Of a stretch of 64,000 nt of DNA, positions 57,639 to 64,000 are shown piece after piece. This stretch comes from Photobacterium indicum. Its GTDB lineage: Bacteria > Pseudomonadota > Gammaproteobacteria > Enterobacterales > Vibrionaceae. Under the pieces are notes generated by a model. That model was not told the DNA's origin. It did not search any database and worked only from the letters and a program-made list of their open reading frames with translations. Position 1 is the first letter of the stretch. Every line of letters starts with the position of its first letter. Both the position numbers and the translations under genes were made by a program. The stretch lies in the NCBI RefSeq assembly GCF_003026215.1, contig NZ_PYOC01000001.1, positions 1,116,001 to 1,180,000 of the forward strand, given 5' to 3'.

Positions 57639-58031
57639 ATGAATAATCAGTTTAAACAACATGGTGCGTTTAGCTGGTCTGAATTGATGGTTGATGAGCC
57701 AGAAAAAGCACTCGCATTTTACAAAGATGTGATTGGTTGGGATGTCGAGGAGATGTCGATGTCTACTGGTACCTATTATGTGCTTAAAGCTGATGGGCAA
57801 CCTGTTGGTGGGGTAATGGCAAAGCCTGAAGAAGCCAGTCATGTACCTAATCATTGGGGAGTGTATGTAACGGTTGATGATGTTGATGCCACATTGTCAC
57901 AAGTTGAATTAGCGGGTGGTAAAGCCGTTTTTGCACCCATGGATGTACCCGGTGTGGGGCGTTTATGTGCATTTATGGATAACTGCGGCTCAGTGTTGTC
58001 GATTATTAGCTACGAAGAAAAAGAATCATAG
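57639..58031 (+). CDS. VOC (glyoxalase/bleomycin-resistance fold) protein
   Basis: The 130-residue single-module VOC protein has the pattern 'GAFSWSELMVDEPEKALAFYKDVIGW' in its first half (residues 8-33) and 'GVYVTVDDVDATLSQVELAGGKAVFAPMDVPGVGRLCAFMDNCGSVLSI' in the second, read in parts. It resembles the hydroxylase-like 27-kDa antigen CFP30B group. ATG 57639 with AAAGGAG upstream is preferred to an earlier start. Substrate unknown. Confidence 0.85.
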   Translation: MNNQFKQHGAFSWSELMVDEPEKALAFYKDVIGWDVEEMSMSTGTYYVLKADGQPVGGVMAKPEEASHVPNHWGVYVTVDDVDATLSQVELAGGKAVFAPMDVPGVGRLCAFMDNCGSVLSIISYEEKES

Positions 58032-58220
58032 TCTGCGCGAATGGTTTATTCGGTTTTTATAGACGAGTAAAATTTTGCCTGTTATATTCAATAAAACGCT
58101 GAATCATTTAATTTCACTGAAAAATCAATCATAAAGCAGTAGAGCTATTTGGCGAGGCATATACAATAGACCCCTGACACCTCTTTTACCACCTTCGGTT
58201 TTTGTCAAGGAGATACGTAA

Positions 58221-59159
58221 ATGCCATATGATTCATTAATTACTATCGGTGTACTGATTGTTGTTGCAATCGCGTTCATTGCCTCTGGTGTAAAGATGGT
58301 GCCCCAAGGTAGCCATTGGACAGTAGAGCGCTTTGGGCGTTACACGAAAACACTTCAACCTGGTTTGAACTTAATTGTGCCATTTATTGATGGTATTGGT
58401 AATAAAATCAGTGTGATGGAAAGAGTACTCGATATTCCCGCGCAAGAAGTTATTTCTCGTGATAATGCGAGTGTGACTATCGATGCCGTGTGTTTTATTC
58501 AAGTCATTGATGCTGCGAAAGCTGCGTATGAAGTCAGTGATTTAGAACATGCGATTCGTAATTTAACGCTTACCAATATGCGTACAGTATTAGGCTCGAT
58601 GGAGCTTGATGAAATGCTATCTCAGCGAGATACCATCAATACCCGATTGCTGACCATTGTTGATCAGGCAACGAATTCTTGGGGTGTAAAGGTTACACGT
58701 ATTGAAATTCGCGATGTGCAGCCACCCGCAGATCTTATTGCTGCGATGAATGCGCAGATGAAAGCAGAGCGTAATAAGCGTGCCGATATTCTTGAAGCCG
58801 AAGGTGTTCGTCAAGCCGAGATCCTTAAAGCTGAAGGCCACAAGCAATCAGAAATATTACGTGCTGAAGGTGATAAGCAAGCGGTTATTCTTCAAGCAGA
58901 AGCTCGTGAGCGTGAAGCCGAAGCGGAAGCAAAAGCAACAAGCGTTGTATCAGAAGCAATAGCGAAAGGTGACGTTAAAGCTATTAATTACTTTATTGCA
59001 CAGGGTTATACCGATGCATTGAAAGCGATTGGTCAATCAGAAAATGGCAAAGTAATAATGCTGCCGCTTGAAGCTACGGGCTTGATGGGTTCTGTTGCGG
59101 GTATTGCAGAATTATTAAGTCAATCTAAATCAGATAATACGAAGGGTAGCAACGCATGA
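58221..59159 (+). CDS. qmcA: SPFH-domain membrane protein QmcA (stomatin-like)
   Basis: The 312-residue protein has one N-terminal membrane helix (about residues 7-25) followed by an SPFH/band-7 domain ('[31 protein letters not shown]', residues about 28-60). A long helical region of repeated '[17 protein letters not shown]' type units follows, typical of oligomerising stomatins. With NfeD it forms membrane microdomain assemblies. RBS AAGGAGAT. Its stop overlaps the NfeD start (ATGA). Confidence 0.92.
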   Translation: MPYDSLITIGVLIVVAIAFIASGVKMVPQGSHWTVERFGRYTKTLQPGLNLIVPFIDGIGNKISVMERVLDIPAQEVISRDNASVTIDAVCFIQVIDAAKAAYEVSDLEHAIRNLTLTNMRTVLGSMELDEMLSQRDTINTRLLTIVDQATNSWGVKVTRIEIRDVQPPADLIAAMNAQMKAERNKRADILEAEGVRQAEILKAEGHKQSEILRAEGDKQAVILQAEAREREAEAEAKATSVVSEAIAKGDVKAINYFIAQGYTDALKAIGQSENGKVIMLPLEATGLMGSVAGIAELLSQSKSDNTKGSNA

Positions 59160-59614
59160 TAGCCCTACTTGAACAGATGAACTTCTGGCATTGGGTTGCA
59201 TTTGGTTTAGCCTTGTTGCTGCTTGAATTACTCGGAACTGCTGGGTACTTGCTTTGGTTGGGTGTCTCTGCTGTTCTTGTTGGATTGCTCTTGTCGCTTC
59301 TACCATTGAGTTGGTCATTGCAATGGCTAACGTTTGCGGTTTTCTCGTTATTTACAACGTGGTTATGGTGGCGTTATCAAAGCAAGAAAGACCGAGTTGA
59401 AGATGAAGGGCGCACGCTCAATCAACGCTCAGAACAATTAATCGGGCAAGTCTCTGTGTTAGACGAGCCCTTAGCAGCAGGTACTGGGCGAATGAGGTTA
59501 GGCGATACTACATGGCTTGTACGAACAGATGTTGCTTTAGAAGCTGGTGTACTCGTAGAGGTTATTGATGTTGATGGCATCATGTTAATTATTCAGCCTA
59601 AAGCGCAAAAATAA
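59156..59614 (+). CDS. NfeD-family membrane protein (partner of QmcA)
   Basis: The 152-residue protein has two to three membrane helices in its first 80 residues and a C-terminal OB-fold domain ('[32 protein letters not shown]' about 98-130, '[14 protein letters not shown]'). This is the standard NfeD1b short form that accompanies SPFH proteins. It is translationally coupled to qmcA and followed by a perfect terminator. Confidence 0.9.
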   Translation: MIALLEQMNFWHWVAFGLALLLLELLGTAGYLLWLGVSAVLVGLLLSLLPLSWSLQWLTFAVFSLFTTWLWWRYQSKKDRVEDEGRTLNQRSEQLIGQVSVLDEPLAAGTGRMRLGDTTWLVRTDVALEAGVLVEVIDVDGIMLIIQPKAQK

Positions 59615-59655
59615 TGGCTTAATACAGCTTTTATAATATTGTTCTTTATTAAATG

Positions 59656-59684
59656 CGACGCTCTATATAGAGCGTCGTTTTTTT
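59656..59684 (+). terminator. Terminator after the QmcA-NfeD operon
   Basis: A perfect 22-base palindrome with arms CGACGCTCTAT / ATAGAGCGTCG is followed by a run of T up to 59684. Confidence 0.92.
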
Positions 59685-59881
59685 ATGCTAGTAATATTTA
59701 CACGTTATCAATGACTTTATGCGCTTGCCTTATGAACGTATCACGGCCAAAATCCACTAGATTAAGTATTAACGCATAAAATGTATAAAAAAAGTAACCT
59801 TAAAAGCGAATGTTAGTTGAGACCTCGCGTTAAGTTTTGCACAATAACGAATAGAACGCATTTGCAGTAGAGGAAGAGAAT

Positions 59882-60331
59882 ATGATTTCAAAATGGGCAC
59901 AACGTTTTTTTCAAATGGCAGAGTTAGTTGGCTCTTGGAGTAAAGATCCTTCTACGCAGGTAGGTGCAGTTATTACAGAGCATAATCGTATTGTTTCTGT
60001 TGGGTTCAACGGCTACCCACACGGTATTTCAGACAGTGCAAATACCGACGATCGTGATATGAAGCTACTGAAAACACTTCACGCGGAAGAGAATGCAATT
60101 TTATTTGCGAAAAGGGATCTGTCAGGGTGTGAAATTTGGGTAACACACTTTCCTTGCCCCAATTGTGCTGCAAAAATTATCCAGACGGGTATATCAATGG
60201 TGCATTGCCCTGAGCAGAGTGAAGACTTTTTATCGCGTTGGGGTGATAAAATTAAAATCAGCCAAGGTATGTTTACGCAGGCAGGGGTTGATGTTGATTG
60301 GTTACCACTAGCCGATTTAGATAAAGAATAA
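59882..60331 (+). CDS. dCMP/deoxycytidylate deaminase-family protein
   Basis: The 149-residue zinc enzyme contains the cytidine-deaminase motifs 'HAEENAI' (zinc His and catalytic Glu) and 'PCPNCAAKI' (PCxxC zinc cysteines), plus 'DPSTQVGAVI' and 'GFNGYPHGI', typical of dCMP deaminases (ComEB-type). It deaminates a cytosine nucleotide to uracil. A single gene with GGAAGAG upstream. About 267 bases before it show no other feature after the NfeD terminator. Confidence 0.88.
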   Translation: MISKWAQRFFQMAELVGSWSKDPSTQVGAVITEHNRIVSVGFNGYPHGISDSANTDDRDMKLLKTLHAEENAILFAKRDLSGCEIWVTHFPCPNCAAKIIQTGISMVHCPEQSEDFLSRWGDKIKISQGMFTQAGVDVDWLPLADLDKE

Positions 60332-60498
60332 AATGTAATACCTTGAGGTAACTTGGGTATAACAGCCTTGATAGCATGTCTTGTTATAATGAAAGCTTGT
60401 TAGAACAAAAGCTTGTTTGAATAAAAAATATGGTATCGAGGCTTTCTATTTTCATTCAATCTACTTATACCCAGCTACAGTAATGCTTATATACACCA

Positions 60499-61374
60499 TT
60501 ATTGTTTCTTTATCAGATCGATAAACCACTGGTAGCGTTTAGGGAGTTGTCGAAACTTTTTCTTAATCAAAAAGTGTTCTTCATTCACAATTGTATCGCT
60601 TGGTAAAATGGCAATACTATCTTGTAATTCAAATTGTTCGATTGTTGTTCTAGGCAGTACAGTGTAGCCCAACCCCATAGATACTGGCAGTAAAATCTGA
60701 TTGAGTTGGTTGATGTAACTGATTTTTCTGATCTGCTTTATCGATTGATAATCATCTTTATAATTCGCACGTAATACTTGTTCGGCATATTGCTCACCAT
60801 TGGGGTGATTAATAAAACCTAACTGATTAAGTTCTACGAAAGTCATTTTTTGATTTTTATATTGATGAGGCACGACTAAACAAAGAGCCTCATGTCCGAG
60901 TGACTCTTGTTCGAGTTCTGTTGATATAACATGTTGCGTGATAATGCCTATATCAATATTGTTATTCAAAACTTCATTGATAATACGTTGGTCTGGTGCA
61001 GCCTCAATAGAGATATGAAGGTCGTGGTGCTTGCTTTGCCTTGATAAAAATTTAGGGTAGAGAAACATTGCCATAGAGCCTGAACACCCAAAACGACATT
61101 CACCTGAATAGGGATTGTCTGTTTTTAATGATATCAATAAGTCAGCTTCCTCGGTTGCGCGTAGCCTACCAAAATTATAAAGCGCTTCACCTGCTTGAGT
61201 TAACTCAAATTTCTTACCAATACGATGCAATAGCAGAGTACCCACTTGATCTTCTAGTTTCTTTATATGCTGGCTAACACCAGGTTGCGTCATAAAGAGT
61301 TTTTCTGACGTTTGAGTGAAGTGTCCTACATCGACCAGTGTAATAAATGTATTCAGCCATTGGTTATTCAGCAT
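60499..61374 (-). CDS. LysR-family transcriptional regulator divergent from pullulanase
   Basis: The 291-residue protein has the HTH 'WLNTFITLVDVGHFTQTSEKLFMTQPGVSQHIKKLEDQVG' (residues about 6-45) and a LysR effector domain ('GECRFGCSGSMAMFLYPKFLSR'). A perfect 12-bp inverted repeat at 61396-61424 lies just upstream of its start, a likely binding site. It is divergent from the pullulanase gene over 416 bases, but the distance makes a direct regulatory link uncertain. Confidence 0.88.
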   Translation of the reverse strand: MLNNQWLNTFITLVDVGHFTQTSEKLFMTQPGVSQHIKKLEDQVGTLLLHRIGKKFELTQAGEALYNFGRLRATEEADLLISLKTDNPYSGECRFGCSGSMAMFLYPKFLSRQSKHHDLHISIEAAPDQRIINEVLNNNIDIGIITQHVISTELEQESLGHEALCLVVPHQYKNQKMTFVELNQLGFINHPNGEQYAEQVLRANYKDDYQSIKQIRKISYINQLNQILLPVSMGLGYTVLPRTTIEQFELQDSIAILPSDTIVNEEHFLIKKKFRQLPKRYQWFIDLIKKQ

Positions 61375-61790
61375 AATATTTTCGAACGTTGAATGAAATA
61401 TGATAACAAAAGGTTATCATATTTATGGTATCTGATTATTTATATTTTTCCGAAGGACATTACCCGTAGTAATTCTTGAGCTTATTTTGTGCTTTTTGAG
61501 TGGTGATAGGAAGGGTTAATAATAATTATATTTGTATAAAAAGCTGTTCATTTGTTTTGACTGTTTAAAATATTGATGTGTCTATCATTTTGTACATTGC
61601 AGCTGATTAATTTGTATACCTACAATCTGTGATTAGCTGCCAATAAGCATAAAATTACTTATATTAATTACTAGTAAGTGTTTGAAATCACAGTTTGTAT
61701 AGACAGTTTTATCTTACTTTTCGCTCATAAAAATAAAACACTCTTATCTTCCCCAAGACCAATAAGAATGAATTATTCAAGGAAAGAAAC
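61375..61790. other. 416-base divergent promoter region
   Basis: Very AT-rich region between the LysR gene and the pullulanase gene. It holds the palindrome at 61396-61424. No clear MalT box (GGGGAT/GGATGA-type) is visible, although the downstream gene is a maltodextrin enzyme. AAGGAAAG lies just upstream of the pullulanase GTG. Confidence 0.5.
61396..61424. promoter_or_regulatory. Palindromic LysR-site candidate
   Basis: Arms AAATATGATAAC and GTTATCATATTT are perfect reverse complements separated by aaaag. It lies 22-50 bases upstream of the LysR start, the usual place for an autoregulatory LysR site. It has no T-tract that would make it a terminator. Confidence 0.6.
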
Positions 61791-64000
61791 GTGAATTTTA
61801 AATTGTCTACGATAGCAAAATTAACACTACCTCTTTTATCGGCTGTTACCCTCGTTGGTTGTAATAGCTCATCTTCAGATAACGCGATTGATGAATCGGG
61901 GAAATTCACACCGATTAATAAAGATCAGGCGGCTATCTATTTTAAATTAGACCCTGCGCAAGCGAAGGCGGCGGGAAGTTATGATGGGTATACATTACAT
62001 ATCTGGAATGATGATACTTGTGGTAGCTATGCAAATGCCGATTCAGAATGGGATACTGGCGTTCCTTTTTCTGGGGTTGACGAGACTTATGGCGCATATT
62101 GGGTTATCGATTTAAAAGAAGATGCGACTCAGTGTGTCAACTTTATTCCGCGAGATGCTAATCGAGATAAGCCGTTAGGTGAATTTAACGGTAAGTTAGA
62201 TTTAGAACAGGTGCATAAAGAAGGTAACTATGTATTTACGCAAGAAGGGATTTCAGCAGTATTCCCTGAATATATTCCACCGTTACCTGAAAAAACCGCT
62301 CGCGTATTCCTGAATATGGAAGATGATACGGCGGCATCGAATGTGAAGTTGCATGTGTGGAATGATGATACATGTGCTGCCTATGCAGGAAGTGATACGT
62401 CTTGGGATGCAGGTTTACCTATAACTGGAAATAGTGAAACATACGGTGATTATTGGGATATTGCGCTGAAAGATGATGCGAGCAATTGCGTTAACTTTAT
62501 TCCTCATGATGGTGATGAAAAGTCGTTATTAGAAAACACGCAGCTCGATCTTGAACAAGCCGCTAAGATTGGCAATGTTGCATTTACCTTTGAAGGATCA
62601 TCAACGGTTTATTATCAACCGATGGCTAAATTGCCTTCAGCGACGCTAAGTGGAGCATCTGCACATTGGTTAACGGCTGATATTCTAGCGCTTGAATCAG
62701 GTGCTGCTCGTGTTGAATTACTGTATGCATCAAAAGCGGGCATTGAGTACAACAACCAAACGCAGACCTTTTCAGGAGTAGAGAAAACAGTTACATCTAG
62801 CAAAACAACGAATGGTTCATGGTCAGAGAAATTCCCACATCTAGAAGCACTAGAAAGTTGGCAGCTCGATTTTGAATCAGTGAAAGCAGATCCTAAAGCA
62901 TTATTAAAAGGTCAGTTAATTGCTGTTTCTTACGATTCAGCTGGTAAGGTACTTCTCGCAACTCAAGTTCAGCCTTCTGGTGCACTTGATATGATCTATA
63001 CAGGCAATGCTGGTACGGGTGATAACTTGAGTTACGGTGCAATTATTAGTAGTACTGACGTGCAGTTCACACTGTGGGCACCGACGGCTCAATCTGTCAG
63101 TGTCGTGAAGTACTCTGCGGATAAAAAATCAACGGCTGAACTACCGATGACATTTGATGCCAACAGCGGAGCATGGACGTTAACAACTGATAAACTGCAA
63201 ACTGAAGATTATTACCGCTACCACGTAAAAGTTTACCACCCATTAACGAAAGTGATGATGGATTATGAAGTCACCGACCCATACTCTTTAAGCCTTTCAA
63301 TGAATTCTGAATTCAGCCAAGTAATTGATCTTAATGATGCAGATCTTAAGCCAGCAGGTTGGGATGAGCTGCAACGCCCAATGAAACAAGACAACCCATC
63401 TCAGTTTGTGATTTATGAATCACATGTGCGTGATTTTTCTGCTCAAGATGTATCAACGCCTGCTGACATGCGTGGTAAATTTGATGCGTTTAGCGAGATA
63501 GACTCAGTACCTGTTGAACACCTTAAATCCTTACAAGAAAAGGGTGTGACTCACCTGCAATTACTGCCAATCTTTGATATCGCGACCATTAATGAAGATC
63601 CAAACAAAGTTGCGGATATCGATGAGCTTTTCAGCAAGTTATGCAAAGTAAACTCAGATGTGAAAACGTCATCGTTTAAGAATGACTGTTCATCAGGTTT
63701 AACTATCGCTGAAGTACTTAAGCGTGAGCAGGGTAACGACACAACAGCCAATCCATCTGTTCAAGAACTTAACCGTTTAGTGTCTGCTACTGATAGCTTC
63801 AACTGGGGGTATGATCCACTCCATTATACTGTTCCTGAAGGGTCTTACTCGAGCAACCCTGATGGCACTACACGTATTTTAGAAATGCGTGAAATGGTGA
63901 AGTCGATTAAAACAGATATTGGCATGAACGTTGTTATGGATGTTGTATACAACCACACGAACTCGGCAGGTCCAGAGTCTGCAACATCAGTACTTGATAA
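61791..64000 (+). CDS. pulA: Pullulanase-type alpha-1,6-glucosidase lipoprotein, C-terminus beyond window
   Basis: Open from GTG 61791 (AAGGAAAG upstream) to the window end, 736 codons. A lipobox 'TLVGCNSS' with Cys24 marks a lipoprotein. Two consecutive CBM41-like starch-binding modules follow (about residues 45-165 and 175-280), each with the 'LHIWNDDTC' / 'LHVWNDDTC' motif. Then come an N2-type domain, a CBM48 ('VQFTLWAPTAQSVSVVKY') and the GH13 start ('YESHVRDFSA', 'YDPLHYTVPEGSYS', 'MNVVMDVVYNHTN'). It debranches pullulan, amylopectin or glycogen at the cell surface. The catalytic Asp/Glu/Asp residues lie outside the window. Confidence 0.92.
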   Translation, partial: MNFKLSTIAKLTLPLLSAVTLVGCNSSSSDNAIDESGKFTPINKDQAAIYFKLDPAQAKAAGSYDGYTLHIWNDDTCGSYANADSEWDTGVPFSGVDETYGAYWVIDLKEDATQCVNFIPRDANRDKPLGEFNGKLDLEQVHKEGNYVFTQEGISAVFPEYIPPLPEKTARVFLNMEDDTAASNVKLHVWNDDTCAAYAGSDTSWDAGLPITGNSETYGDYWDIALKDDASNCVNFIPHDGDEKSLLENTQLDLEQAAKIGNVAFTFEGSSTVYYQPMAKLPSATLSGASAHWLTADILALESGAARVELLYASKAGIEYNNQTQTFSGVEKTVTSSKTTNGSWSEKFPHLEALESWQLDFESVKADPKALLKGQLIAVSYDSAGKVLLATQVQPSGALDMIYTGNAGTGDNLSYGAIISSTDVQFTLWAPTAQSVSVVKYSADKKSTAELPMTFDANSGAWTLTTDKLQTEDYYRYHVKVYHPLTKVMMDYEVTDPYSLSLSMNSEFSQVIDLNDADLKPAGWDELQRPMKQDNPSQFVIYESHVRDFSAQDVSTPADMRGKFDAFSEIDSVPVEHLKSLQEKGVTHLQLLPIFDIATINEDPNKVADIDELFSKLCKVNSDVKTSSFKNDCSSGLTIAEVLKREQGNDTTANPSVQELNRLVSATDSFNWGYDPLHYTVPEGSYSSNPDGTTRILEMREMVKSIKTDIGMNVVMDVVYNHTNSAGPESATSVLD

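Noticed and set aside
1-64000. CRISPR arrays, tRNA/rRNA genes, insertion sequences
   Set aside because: No regularly spaced repeats, no cloverleaf or rRNA-like stretches and no transposase frames were seen.

Overview
The window looks like accessory chromosome from a marine gammaproteobacterium of the Vibrionaceae, most like Photobacterium or a close relative. This is inferred from the mix of NanR-, SiaP-, QmcA-, ClsC- and PulA-like proteins and the moderate GC content; there is no rRNA or tRNA gene to anchor taxonomy. Almost all of it is dense, intact coding sequence. No transposase, CRISPR array or tRNA gene was found.

Layout. (1) 1-4240: a cut-off formylglycine-generating-enzyme-like gene diverges from an anaerobic sulfatase-maturase-type radical SAM gene, a HEAT/TPR periplasmic protein and a FadL porin. 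(2) 4383-5279: a stand-alone MenB of the Asp-containing (type II) kind. (3) 5563-11377: a four-gene, translationally coupled operon encoding a toprim protein, an SMC-like ATPase, a MukF-like and a MukE-like subunit. This is a Wadjet/MksBEFG-like defence system in the order D-C-A-B. It is followed by a region of gene debris and an orphan gene. (4) 12.8-15.8 kb: MFS exporter, SDR and divergent LysR regulator. (5) 15.8-23.2 kb: LacI regulator and a mannose-family PTS operon with a fused phosphomannose isomerase, an AGE-family epimerase and a cupin-type glucose-6-phosphate isomerase. (6) 23.5-30.7 kb: DUF5107-TPR protein, sugar MFS importer, ROK repressor and aldose 1-epimerase, tied together by a shared palindromic site. 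(7) 31.2-40.4 kb: a sialic-acid-type operon (NanA, ROK kinase, SiaPQM TRAP transporter, NanQ/YhcH, NanR). It lacks NanE/NagA/NagB but carries an enolase-superfamily dehydratase, a hydroxyacid dehydrogenase and a second DapA-family aldolase. (8) 40.6-50.8 kb: a Fur-box-preceded cluster with an exported protein, a b-type cytochrome, an FTR1 iron permease, an FAD oxidoreductase, a small periplasmic protein, an ArnT-like membrane glycosyltransferase and a beta-propeller/hexaheme cytochrome c. (9) 51-64 kb: phospholipase D-like lipoprotein, esterase with LysR, RsuA-type pseudouridine synthase, YdcF-like protein, glyoxalase-fold protein, QmcA/NfeD pair, dCMP-deaminase-like protein, LysR, and the first 2.2 kb of a pullulanase lipoprotein.

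How it works together. Sections 5-7 are three adjacent sugar-import and catabolism modules, each with its own repressor (LacI, ROK, NanR). They converge on fructose-6-phosphate and pyruvate. Section 8 reads as an iron-acquisition module in which haem proteins could supply the ferroxidase electron path that FTR1 needs. Section 3 is the clearest defence locus. The best candidates for something undescribed are the D-C-A-B Wadjet variant, the FTR1-multihaem cluster and the nonstandard nonulosonate pathway.
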